Assembly (NCBI GenBank): GCA_046153015.1
Contig: JBJXGF010000289.1
Span: forward strand, 1 to 5,599
Source of the DNA: JBJXGF01 sp046153015
GTDB taxonomy: Bacteria > Actinomycetota > Acidimicrobiia > Acidimicrobiales > CAIXPF01
Length of the DNA stretch: 5,599 nt
Direction: 5' to 3'
Below the pieces are notes generated by a model. That model was not told the DNA's origin and did no database searches. It was given only the letters and a program-made list of their open reading frames with translations. Below, one piece after another: positions 1 to 5,034 of the stretch. The position numbers and the translations under genes were made by a program. How positions within the stretch are numbered: the stretch's first letter is position 1; every line of letters starts with the position of its first letter.

Positions 1-207
1 CGTGGGCGTAAGGGGCTGATCGGCGGCTCGTTGCTCGGCGGCGAGGCGAACGGTGAGCGCCGCCACCGCCGCCAGGGCGCCGCCGGCAACCGCGGCGCGT
101 AGAACCCGCGAGGGCCGCGCCGGCCGCGCGGCTCGGGCAGGGGCAGGGGCCTCAGTCGTGCGTGTCCGAGTGAGTTCGCTCCGCTCAGTCGTCGCTGCCG
201 CGTCCAT
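1..207 (-). CDS. Partial probable single-pass membrane protein, N-terminal 69 residues, function unknown
   Basis: I do not recognise the family. Read on the minus strand from an ATG at 207, the frame stays open to base 1, giving 69 residues without a stop. The N-terminus is hydrophilic and rich in Thr, Ala, Pro and Arg (residues 1-34). A hydrophobic Ala/Val/Leu stretch follows at about 35-53, preceded by several arginines, as expected for a membrane segment with the N-terminus in the cytoplasm. After it comes LAAEQRAADQPLTPT, which would begin the outside part. The start overlaps the last 23 bases of the upstream acidic-tail gene, which suggests translational coupling and a shared operon. The Shine-Dalgarno match (GAGGG, two bases from the ATG) is poorly spaced. 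No other ATG or GTG precedes the hydrophobic stretch in this frame. The call rests on the open frame, the membrane segment and the operon position; the product could be any anchored or exported protein. Confidence 0.55.
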   Translation of the reverse strand, partial: MDAAATTERSELTRTRTTEAPAPARAARPARPSRVLRAAVAGGALAAVAALTVRLAAEQRAADQPLTPT

Positions 208-628
208 GGCCCTCGCGCCCGCGGTTGTCGTCCTGGCTGCGGTCCTCGCCGCGGTGGTCGCCGTCGTCGCGGCGCTGGCGGCCGTCGCTGTCGTCGAAGT
301 CGTCGAAGTCGTCGAAGTCGTCGAAGCTGTCGTCGTGGGCGGCGTCGGAGTCGGCGTGGCCGCGGATCGCGGCCGTGGTCGAGGAGGGCGGTTCGCCCGG
401 CGACGACCCGTCGCTCGCCGGGCCCGGCGCGGCGGCGTCCGGCGGGGCGGGCTCGGCCGCCGCCGCAGGGCGCGGGGCAGCGAACGAGCTCAGCTCCGGC
501 GCCGGGGCCGCCCCGGCATCGAGGGGCGGGTCGGTCGGCACCTCGAGCGCGGCGCCGATCATCACCGCCCCTCCCACGAGAACGGCGGCCACCGCGGCCG
601 CGCTGACGAGGGCTTGCTTGTGCTTCAT
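185..628 (-). CDS. Exported or membrane-anchored low-complexity protein with acidic Asp-rich tail (147 aa)
   Basis: Function unknown. The ATG at 628 is chosen because GGAGG lies six bases upstream; the longer frame reaching 763 has no such site and adds no plausible sequence. Residues 1-28 (MKHKQ, then a long Ala/Val/Gly stretch) form a lysine-led signal peptide or membrane anchor. Residues 29-90 are an Ala/Pro-rich spacer without recognisable domains. Residues 92-114 are dominated by Asp and include FDD repeated four times. Residues 117-147 mix Asp, Arg, Gly and His and end in SDD. Most of the protein should be outside the membrane, disordered and acidic, and such tails can bind divalent cations or basic partners; that is inference. 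The architecture matches the gene at 767-1174, so the two are probably paralogues or at least functional analogues. Both sit beside a divergent two-component system and share an upstream element with it as the likely regulator. Confidence 0.75.
   Translation of the reverse strand: MKHKQALVSAAAVAAVLVGGAVMIGAALEVPTDPPLDAGAAPAPELSSFAAPRPAAAAEPAPPDAAAPGPASDGSSPGEPPSSTTAAIRGHADSDAAHDDSFDDFDDFDDFDDSDGRQRRDDGDHRGEDRSQDDNRGREGHGRGSDD
291..326 (-). repeat. Four exact tandem copies of a 9-bp unit encoding Phe-Asp-Asp
   Basis: The unit tcgtcgaag (plus strand) occurs four times head to tail without a mismatch. On the coding strand it encodes the (FDD)4 segment of the acidic-tail protein. Because the period is a multiple of three, copy-number changes would lengthen or shorten the acidic tail without breaking the frame. 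This makes it a likely length-variable site between strains. Confidence 0.95.
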
Positions 629-634
629 GATGTT

Positions 635-639
635 CCTCC
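635..639 (-). promoter_or_regulatory. Strong Shine-Dalgarno site that fixes the start of the 147-aa gene
   Basis: On the minus strand GGAGG is followed by six bases and then ATG at 628. It is among the clearest ribosome binding sites in the window and decides the start against the upstream extension to 763. Confidence 0.85.
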
Positions 640-660
640 GACTGCACCAGGGCTGAGCCG

Positions 661-687
661 AGCGTGCCGGAACCGGCGTCAGCGCAC
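661..687 (-). promoter_or_regulatory. Candidate promoter of the 147-aa gene
   Basis: Minus-strand GTGCGC (682-687) and CACGCT (661-666) are separated by 15 bases. They mirror the TTGCGC-15-TACGTT arrangement in front of the gene at 767-1174. Transcription would start near 654 and leave a leader of about 26 bases holding the GGAGG site. Neither hexamer is a good consensus match, so the promoter would need an activator. The support is mainly the parallel with the second copy. Confidence 0.35.
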
Positions 688-713
688 GGTCAGCGCAAGG
701 TGGGAGGAAGGTG
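678..713 (-). promoter_or_regulatory. Operator A: 11-bp-phased direct repeats, likely response-regulator site
   Basis: On the plus strand GTCAGCGCA begins at 678 and again at 689, exactly 11 bp apart. AAGGTG begins at 697 and again at 708, also 11 bp apart. Head-to-tail half-sites one helical turn apart are the usual target of dimeric OmpR/PhoB-family regulators, and such a regulator is encoded at 1311-2006. The inner part, GGTCAGCGCAAGGT (688-701), matches 13 of 14 bases in operator B upstream of the other acidic-tail gene. That the local regulator binds here is inference. Confidence 0.6.
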
Positions 714-740
714 AAAATCGGCGCGGGCGGCTGTGTTGTC

Positions 741-761
741 GCTGGGGGCGCCGCCCCCAGC
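741..761 (-). terminator. GC-rich hairpin just after the 135-aa gene, possible terminator
   Basis: A perfect 9-bp stem (GCTGGGGGC with GCCCCCAGC) closes a three-base loop, starting five bases after the TAG stop of the gene at 767-1174. It is very stable, but on the minus strand it is followed by GACAAC rather than a run of T. It could be a U-tract-less terminator of the kind often proposed in high-GC actinobacteria, or a 3'-end stabiliser or attenuator that lowers expression of the next gene. Confidence 0.5.
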
Positions 762-766
762 AAGAG

Positions 767-1174
767 CTAGTCGTCGTCGCCGCCCCCGCCGCCCCCGCCG
801 CCCCGGCCGCTGCGGCCGTCGCGATCGCTGCGGGGGCGGTCCCCGCCGCGGTCGTCGCCGCCGTCGTGAGCTGGGTCGGGCGCCGTGTCCGGCGCCTCTT
901 CCAGCGCGGCGTCGGGCGGGGCGTCCCCGGCGCCAGCGGCGCTGGTGGCGGGGGACGGCGCCTCAGGCGCCGGGGTTGTGACGGCGGGGGGCGCAGTGGC
1001 CGGCGCAGCGAGCGCGGGTGAGGCGAGAACGGTGAGCGACGCGCTGTCGAGCCGGCCCACGCGGGGGTCCTCGCCGGCCCGATCCAGCGGGCCGAGGGCG
1101 GCGACGGCGGCCGCGGTGAAGGCCGCGGCTGCAGCGGCGACGCCGATGACGAGAGCGGTCCTGGAGCGCGCCAC
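767..1174 (-). CDS. Exported or membrane-anchored low-complexity protein with Asp/Gly-rich tail (135 aa)
   Basis: Function unknown. The chosen start is the GTG at 1174. It directly precedes an Arg-led hydrophobic segment (VARSRTALVIG followed by Ala-rich residues to about 28), a signal peptide or membrane anchor. It also lies six bases downstream of TACGTT, fitting a leaderless message, which would explain the missing Shine-Dalgarno site. Residues 29-58 hold the least repetitive part (GEDPRVGRLDSASLTVLASPALA). Residues 59-100 are an Ala/Pro/Thr-rich spacer. Residues 100-135 are rich in Asp, Arg and Gly, with a run of nine glycines before the final DDD. Order of parts and tail composition match the downstream 147-aa protein, suggesting an old duplication. 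A frame extending upstream to 1384 runs through the divergent regulator gene and is not credible. The intergenic gap is shared with the divergently read response regulator. Confidence 0.7.
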   Translation of the reverse strand: MARSRTALVIGVAAAAAAFTAAAVAALGPLDRAGEDPRVGRLDSASLTVLASPALAAPATAPPAVTTPAPEAPSPATSAAGAGDAPPDAALEEAPDTAPDPAHDGGDDRGGDRPRSDRDGRSGRGGGGGGGGDDD

Positions 1175-1180
1175 CGCGGC

Positions 1181-1207
1181 AACGTAGTGGGCCGAAGGTG
1201 AGCGCAA
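1181..1207 (-). promoter_or_regulatory. Candidate promoter giving a leaderless transcript of the 135-aa gene
   Basis: On the minus strand TACGTT (1181-1186) fits the actinobacterial -10 pattern TANNNT and is followed by exactly six bases and then the GTG start. Transcription would therefore begin at or next to the G of GTG, the usual leaderless layout. TTGCGC (1202-1207) sits 15 bases upstream as a poor, short-spaced -35. This suggests dependence on an activator bound to the overlapping operator B. Confidence 0.5.
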
Positions 1208-1219
1208 GGTTAGGAAAGG
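1195..1219 (-). promoter_or_regulatory. Operator B: phased AAGG half-sites, likely response-regulator site
   Basis: Plus-strand AAGGTG (1195), AAGGTT (1206) and AAGGC (1216) lie 11 and 10 bases apart, in direct orientation. The segment GGTGAGCGCAAGGT (1197-1210) differs from operator A at a single position of 14. It overlaps the expected -35 zone of the 135-aa gene, as for PhoB-type activation. Its place in the 136-bp divergent gap means it could also autoregulate the two-component system. Confidence 0.6.
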
Positions 1220-1299
1220 CGCCCGACGCGGGCGCAGCCGCCCGGCGCGTGCAACCCTGTATCCAGCGATTTCGGCAACGGTGTCGACGAGCGGCCGAC

Positions 1300-1305
1300 G
1301 AGGAG
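1300..1305 (+). promoter_or_regulatory. Shine-Dalgarno site that fixes the response-regulator start
   Basis: GAGGAG is followed by five bases and then GTG at 1311. The alternative in-frame GTG at 1281 has no such site and would add ten residues before the beta-1 strand of the receiver domain. I see no convincing consensus promoter for this gene in the rest of the divergent gap. Confidence 0.75.
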
Positions 1306-1310
1306 CCCGG

Positions 1311-2006
1311 GTGCGAGTGCTGGTGGTGGAGGACGATCCGGCTGTCGGGTCCTCGCTGGTGGAGGGCCTCGGCGTGCACGGCATCGAGGTGAGCTGGGTG
1401 ACGACCGGCGCCGAGGCGCTCGCCGCGCCGCCCGCCGACCTGGTGCTGCTCGACCTCGGCCTGCCCGACCAGGACGGTCTCGACGTGTGCCGTCAGCTGC
1501 GCGCCGCCGGATCGAGGCCGATCATCGTGCTCACCGCCCGCGGGGAGGAGACCGACCGGGTGCTCGGCCTCGAGCTGGGCGCCGACGACTACATGGTGAA
1601 GCCGTTCGGGCTGCGAGAGCTGGTGGCCCGCATCCGCGCCGTGAGCCGCCGGGCGGCGCCGGCGCCCGGCGGGCAGGCGGCCTCGGAGAAGACGGCCTCA
1701 GAGACCGTGCTCGGCGTCGGGAATCTCAGCGTCGACACCCGCACCCGGCGGGTCAGCGTCGGCGGCGAGGAGGTGGAGCTGACCCCGAAGGAGTTCGACC
1801 TGCTCGCCCTGCTCGCCGCCGATCCGGGAGCGGTGCGGTCTCGCACCGAGATCATCGAGACCGTGTGGGATCCGCACTGGTGGGGCCCCACCAAGACCCT
1901 CGACGTGCACGTGGCCAGCCTGCGCCGCAAGCTCGGCGACCGCGCGCTGATCGAGACGGTGAAGGGCGTCGGCTACCGCCTGCGGGCCGCCGCCGCACGG
2001 CCGTGA
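1311..2006 (+). CDS. OmpR/PhoB-family response regulator (231 aa)
   Basis: This is a DNA-binding response regulator that accepts phosphate from the adjacent kinase. The receiver domain (about 1-115) shows the acidic pocket D8-D9, the phosphoacceptor D48 in LVLLDLGLPDQDG, the switch T75 in IIVLTARGEE, and K97 in the conserved DDYMVKPFG. A linker of about 15 residues leads to a winged helix (about 134-226) with VELTPKEFDLLALLA, the EIIETVWD segment and the C-terminal hairpin TVKGVGYRLRA. All key residues are present and the length is typical. The GTG start is supported by GAGGAG five bases upstream. The stop overlaps the kinase start (GTGA), so the two are translationally coupled. The gene diverges from the acidic-tail genes, whose upstream regions carry phased repeats suited to this class of regulator. 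The family call is secure; the signal and exact orthologue are unknown. Confidence 0.95.
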   Translation: MRVLVVEDDPAVGSSLVEGLGVHGIEVSWVTTGAEALAAPPADLVLLDLGLPDQDGLDVCRQLRAAGSRPIIVLTARGEETDRVLGLELGADDYMVKPFGLRELVARIRAVSRRAAPAPGGQAASEKTASETVLGVGNLSVDTRTRRVSVGGEEVELTPKEFDLLALLAADPGAVRSRTEIIETVWDPHWWGPTKTLDVHVASLRRKLGDRALIETVKGVGYRLRAAAARP

Positions 2007-3397
2007 CCCGCCGGCTGGCGCTCGGCTGCCTCGCCCTCACCGCCGCGCTGCTGCTCGTGCTGCTGGCGCCGCTCGGCGTGGCGCTCGGCCGTCAGCAGCG
2101 CGACCAGCTCATCAGCCGGGTCCGCAACGACGCGCACGCGCTGTCCGCGTTCGTCGAGTCGACCCTCGAAGGCGAGGCCGACGCCGCGGTCGACGTCGCC
2201 GCCGTCGCCCGGCTGTACCGGGACCGCTCCGGCGCCCGCGTGGTGATCGTGGACCGGCAGGGCGTGGCGTTGATCGACACCGACCCGCCGCCGCAGGGCG
2301 CGGCGTCGGGCCGCAGCTTCGCCGACCGCCCCGAGTTCCGCGAAGCCCTCTCCGGCAGGGTCGCGTCCGGGCTGCGCCGCTCGACCACGCTCGGCGCCGG
2401 CCTGGTGTACGTGGCCACCCCGGTCGGCTCCGCCGGGCGGGTCGACGGCGCGGTCCGCCTCACCTATACGACCGCCCAGCTCGACGCCCACGTGCGCCGC
2501 CAGTGGGCGGCGATGGCCGCCGTGGCCGCCGGGGCCTTGGCCGCCTCCGCGGCGCTCTCGTTCGCGTACGCGCGGTGGGTGACCGGACCGCTCGCCGCGG
2601 TGCACGACGCGGCCCGGCGGCTCGGCCGCGGCCAGCTCGAGGCGCGCGCCGCCGACGACGACGGGCCGCCCGAGGTGCGCCAGCTCGCCCGTTCCCTGAA
2701 CCAGTCGGCGGCCCGGCTGGAGCGCCTGGTCGACGGCCAGCGCAGCTTCGCCCGCCACGTGTCCCACCAGCTCCGCACCCCGCTCACCGCGGTGCGCCTG
2801 CGGCTCGAGACCCTCGACGCCCGTCTGGGCGCCGACGAGACCCGCGACCGCCGCGACCTCGGCCTGGCCCTCGAGGAGCTCGGCCGGCTCTCCGGCGTCA
2901 TCGATCAGCTGCTCGGCTTGGCCAGCGCGCAGGGCGCCGGCGCCGAGGCGGCCACCGCCCTCGACGCCGGGGGCCTGCTCGAAGAGCGGGCGGCGATGTG
3001 GGCGCCGCTCGCCGCCGAGCACGGCCTGCACCTGCGCCTCGACCACGCCCACGCGGCCGCGGCCGTGCTGGCCACCCCCGAGCGGGTCACCCAGGTGCTC
3101 GACAACCTGCTGGCCAACGCCGTGGACGCCTCACCCCCCGGCGGGGTGATCACGCTGCGGGCCGAGCGGGAGGCGCACGTCGGCCTGGTGGCGCTGCACG
3201 TGATCGACGACGGCCCGGGCCTGGGCGAGGCAACCGAGCGGGACCCGGCCCGGGCGCTCGGCGGCAGCGGGCTGGGCCTGCCCCTCGCCCGCAGCCTGGC
3301 CCAGGCCGACAACGGCCGGGTGGAGCTGCGCCGCGCCCCGACGGGCGGCGTGGACGCCGTGGTCCTGCTGCCCGAGGCGGCGGTCGCCGCTCGCTGA
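2003..3397 (+). CDS. Membrane sensor histidine kinase with Cache-like outside domain (464 aa)
   Basis: This is the partner kinase of the upstream regulator. The start is the GTG in GTGA, overlapping the regulator stop by four bases; the frame is open further upstream, but that part lies inside the regulator gene. Domains in order: first membrane helix about 5-28; extracytoplasmic region about 31-163, whose VVIVDRQGVALIDTD, FADRPEFREALSG and VYVATPVGSAGRVDGAVRL segments resemble a Cache/PDC fold; second helix about 167-189; HAMP linker about 190-245; dimerisation/phosphoacceptor helix with H255 in SHQLRTPLTAVRLRLE; ATP-binding domain with N-box N368/N372 (VLDNLLANAVDAS), G1 box DDGPGLG (402-408) and G2 box GGSGLGLPLA (420-429). 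All catalytic boxes are intact, so it should be active. Gln follows the phosphorylated His, common in actinobacterial kinases. The ligand cannot be read from sequence; a small molecule or cation outside the membrane is plausible. Confidence 0.95.
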   Translation: MTRRLALGCLALTAALLLVLLAPLGVALGRQQRDQLISRVRNDAHALSAFVESTLEGEADAAVDVAAVARLYRDRSGARVVIVDRQGVALIDTDPPPQGAASGRSFADRPEFREALSGRVASGLRRSTTLGAGLVYVATPVGSAGRVDGAVRLTYTTAQLDAHVRRQWAAMAAVAAGALAASAALSFAYARWVTGPLAAVHDAARRLGRGQLEARAADDDGPPEVRQLARSLNQSAARLERLVDGQRSFARHVSHQLRTPLTAVRLRLETLDARLGADETRDRRDLGLALEELGRLSGVIDQLLGLASAQGAGAEAATALDAGGLLEERAAMWAPLAAEHGLHLRLDHAHAAAAVLATPERVTQVLDNLLANAVDASPPGGVITLRAEREAHVGLVALHVIDDGPGLGEATERDPARALGGSGLGLPLARSLAQADNGRVELRRAPTGGVDAVVLLPEAAVAAR

Positions 3398-3449
3398 GGG
3401 CGACCGCGTTCGGTTAGACGGCCCCGCCGTGGGGGCAAGCACACGCGCA

Positions 3450-4154
3450 ATGACCGTAGCTGACCCGCCTGTTGCGAACCCGACCGTGGCTGACCCGTCT
3501 GTTGCCGACCCGTCTGTTGCCGACCCGTCTGTCGGCGAGCTGTCCGCTCCCGGCGCGCTCCCGCTCTGCGTCCGGCGCCATCTGCGGGACGCGCGCGCCG
3601 CGCTCGACGCGCTCGAAGAGGTCACCCCGACGCTGGTGGCGTGGACCGAGGTGCTCGTGGACCGGCTCAGCGGCGGCGGACGGCTCCTCGTGGCCGGCAA
3701 CGGGGGCAGCGCGGCGCTGGCGCAGCACCTCTCCGCCGAGCTCGTCGGGCGGTTTCGCGCCGAGCGCCCCCCGTTCGCCGCGCTGGCGCTCTGCGCCGAC
3801 AGCGCGGCGCTCACCGCCCTCGGGAACGACTACGGTTACGACGCGGTGTTCGCCCGCCAGGTCGCGGCGCATGGCCGGCCGGGGGACGTGTTCCTCGCCA
3901 TCTCCACCTCGGGGGCCAGCCCGAACCTCCTGCGCGCCGCCGCCGCCGCGGCCGACGCGGGGCTCACCGCGTGGGCGCTCACCGGGCCGGCGCCGAACCC
4001 GCTCGCCCTGCGCTGCGCCGAGGCCGTCCGGGCCGGCGAGCCGGTGGCGGCGGCGGCGCTGCGGGCCGCCACGACCGCCGCTGTGCAGGAGGCCCAGCAG
4101 GTCGCGGTGCACCTGATGTGCCTCCTGTTCGACGCCGCCATGGTGGCCGCCTGA
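3450..4154 (+). CDS. gmhA: GmhA-like sedoheptulose-7-phosphate isomerase (SIS domain, 234 aa)
   Basis: GmhA converts sedoheptulose 7-phosphate to D-glycero-D-manno-heptose 7-phosphate, the first step of activated heptose synthesis, in the cytoplasm. Family motifs, numbered from the ATG at 3450: GNGGSAALAQHLSAELVGRF (83-102), LCADSAALTALGNDYGYDAVFARQV (114-138), DVFLAISTSGASPNLLRA (146-163) and the final QEAQQVAVHLMCLLFD helix. The four positions that bind zinc in the E. coli enzyme appear kept: H93, E97, Q213 and H221, with the same Q-to-H spacing of eight. The stretch between the second half of the SIS fold and this helix (about 179-212) is divergent. The protein is longer than the usual 190-200 residues because of an N-terminal extension of pentapeptide repeats. 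The start is uncertain: ATG 3450 is preferred, but GTG 3429 and GTG 3486 are also in frame and none has a good Shine-Dalgarno site. It begins 52 bases after the kinase stop, so read-through from the two-component system is possible. Confidence 0.85.
   Translation: MTVADPPVANPTVADPSVADPSVADPSVGELSAPGALPLCVRRHLRDARAALDALEEVTPTLVAWTEVLVDRLSGGGRLLVAGNGGSAALAQHLSAELVGRFRAERPPFAALALCADSAALTALGNDYGYDAVFARQVAAHGRPGDVFLAISTSGASPNLLRAAAAAADAGLTAWALTGPAPNPLALRCAEAVRAGEPVAAAALRAATTAAVQEAQQVAVHLMCLLFDAAMVAA
3456..3530 (+). repeat. Five tandem 15-bp repeats (VADPS-like) at the 5' end of gmhA
   Basis: Units begin at 3456, 3471, 3486, 3501 and 3516. The last two are identical (gttgccgacccgtct), the third differs at two positions and the first two are more diverged. 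Read in the gmhA frame they give VADPP, VANPT, VADPS, VADPS, VADPS. The copies use GTT and TCT codons, unusual next to the GC-ending codons of the gene. The array may be a disordered protein extension or an untranslated leader repeat. Copy-number change would keep the frame. Confidence 0.9.
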
Positions 4155-4171
4155 GGCGGGTGACCCGACGT

Positions 4172-4384
4172 TCAGGCCGGCTCGTTCGGCTCCACCGCCT
4201 CCCATGAGTCCTCGTCGAGCACCGAGCGGCCCGGCGCGTCCGGATCCACCGGGGTCTCGGTCGGCCCGCTGGGCCGCAGCTCGTCGGCCGAGACGTCCCG
4301 ACCCTCGGCGGTCTTGTCTTCGCCGGACTGTTCGGCGGTGTGGTCGGTGGTTCGATCCTGGTCGGTGCTCTCGGATGCGGTCAT
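4172..4384 (-). CDS. Small, highly acidic hydrophilic protein (70 aa), function unknown
   Basis: I do not recognise it. The ATG at 4384 begins MTASESTDQDRTTDHTAEQ; an upstream in-frame start at 4426 adds MPVWGGGRAGYWRA, which does not resemble the rest. The protein is dominated by Asp, Glu, Thr, Ser and Pro, has no hydrophobic segment or cysteine, and ends in DEDSWEAVEPNEPA with its only Trp near the C-terminus. It is probably cytoplasmic and disordered. Support for coding is the mostly G/C third-position codon use on the minus strand and the lack of any plausible plus-strand gene here. Its stop lies 17 bases from the gmhA stop, so the two converge, and it interrupts an otherwise same-strand heptose cluster. 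The Shine-Dalgarno site is weak at best. Confidence 0.55.
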   Translation of the reverse strand: MTASESTDQDRTTDHTAEQSGEDKTAEGRDVSADELRPSGPTETPVDPDAPGRSVLDEDSWEAVEPNEPA

Positions 4385-4441
4385 GGCCCGCCAGTACCCC
4401 GCTCGTCCGCCGCCCCAGACGGGCATGGCTGGTTTGGCCGG

Positions 4442-4476
4442 CGTCGGGCGCGGGAACCGTGCGCAGCGTCCCGACG
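4442..4476 (+). other. Inverted repeat in the region before gmhB
   Basis: CGTCGGG (4442-4448) is complementary to CCCGACG (4470-4476), with 21 bases between them that contain further short complementary GC stretches. It lies 16 bases before the gmhB Shine-Dalgarno site. It could fold in a 5' leader, be an operator, or be chance in such GC-rich DNA. Nothing else clear is visible between 4385 and 4492. Confidence 0.3.
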
Positions 4477-4492
4477 AGACCGCTGCGATCGA

Positions 4493-4498
4493 AAGGAG
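4493..4498 (+). promoter_or_regulatory. Shine-Dalgarno site that fixes the gmhB start
   Basis: AAGGAG is followed by five bases and then ATG at 4504. This rules out the longer in-frame extension back to 4204, which would run across the minus-strand small gene. Confidence 0.9.
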
Positions 4499-4503
4499 CT
4501 CGA

Positions 4504-5034
4504 ATGGCCGCGCCCCGACCGCTCGACGCCGTGCTCTTCGATCGGGACGGCACGCTCGTGGTCGACGTGGCCTACAACGGCGATCCCGACCTCGTCACGC
4601 CGATGCCGACCGCGGCGGCGGCGCTGGCCCGCCTCCGGGAGGCCGGCGTCCGGGCGGCGATCGTGAGCAACCAGAGCGGCATCGGACGCGGGCTGCTCAC
4701 CCACGACCAGGTGCAGGCGGTGAACGCCCAGGTGGTCGAGCTGCTCGGACCGTTCGCCGCGGTGCTCGTCTGCCCCCACGCCGAGGCCGCCTGCTGCGCA
4801 TGCCGCAAACCGGCGCCCGGCCTGCTGCTCCAGGCCGCGGCGCTGCTCGGCGCGGCCCCGGCCCGCTGCGCGATGGTCGGCGACATCGGCGCTGACGTGG
4901 CCGCCGGCCGGGCGGCGGGCATGCGCGCCGTGCTGGTGCCGGGCCCACACACGCTCCCCGACGAGGTGGCCGCCGCGCCGGAGCTCGCCGTCGACCTGCT
5001 CGACGCGGTCGAGCGGCTGCTGCGGGCGAGATGA
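4504..5034 (+). CDS. gmhB: GmhB-like D-glycero-D-manno-heptose-1,7-bisphosphate 7-phosphatase (HAD family, 176 aa)
   Basis: This HAD-IIIA phosphatase removes the 7-phosphate of heptose 1,7-bisphosphate, the step before nucleotide activation, in the cytoplasm. Motif I is LFDRDGTLV with nucleophile D13 and acid/base D15. Motif II is VSNQSGIGRG (54-63). K102 lies in CRKPAPG. Motif IV is MVGDIGADVAAG with D127 and D131. The zinc loop of this subfamily is present as C90-P-H92, then C98 and C100, with an extra C97 and only five residues between H92 and C98, shorter than in E. coli GmhB. Length is normal. The start is set by AAGGAG five bases upstream. The stop overlaps the next start (ATGA), so expression is coupled to the glycosyltransferase. 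The small minus-strand gene separates it from gmhA. A histidinol-phosphatase-type activity is possible in this fold, but the neighbouring gmhA and GT9 genes favour the heptose role. Confidence 0.88.
   Translation: MAAPRPLDAVLFDRDGTLVVDVAYNGDPDLVTPMPTAAAALARLREAGVRAAIVSNQSGIGRGLLTHDQVQAVNAQVVELLGPFAAVLVCPHAEAACCACRKPAPGLLLQAAALLGAAPARCAMVGDIGADVAAGRAAGMRAVLVPGPHTLPDEVAAAPELAVDLLDAVERLLRAR

Noticed and set aside
53..1021. Long plus-strand open frame of 322 residues
   Set aside because: It is the antisense shadow of the minus-strand acidic-tail genes. Its Val/Ala/Arg-rich product, with VVEVVEVVE from the 9-bp repeat, has no domain logic, and it spans two intergenic gaps with clear signals for the other strand.
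1487..2002. Upstream extension of the kinase frame
   Set aside because: The frame is open, but this part lies within the response-regulator gene and gives an Arg/Pro-rich product. The GTG at 2003 overlaps the regulator stop in the usual coupled fashion and directly precedes the first membrane helix.
1973..3052. Long minus-strand frame opposite the kinase gene
   Set aside because: It is an antisense shadow in GC-rich DNA. The opposite strand encodes a kinase with every catalytic box intact.
3421..3436. GCCCC/GGGGC hairpin after the kinase gene as terminator
   Set aside because: Only five base pairs, no T-run, and similar short GC pairings are common in this DNA.
3456..3530. Possible CRISPR-like repeat array
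   Set aside because: Units are 15 bp and directly adjacent with no spacers, and they fit a five-residue protein repeat.
4157..4167. CGGGTGACCCG palindrome between the convergent stops of gmhA and the small gene as bidirectional terminator
   Set aside because: The arms are five bases with a one-base centre, so only a tiny hairpin could form, and no T-run follows on either strand.
3414..4553. Minus-strand frame of 379 residues across gmhA and the gap
   Set aside because: Arg/Gly-rich shadow that crosses gmhA and the small minus-strand gene in another frame; no recognisable motif.
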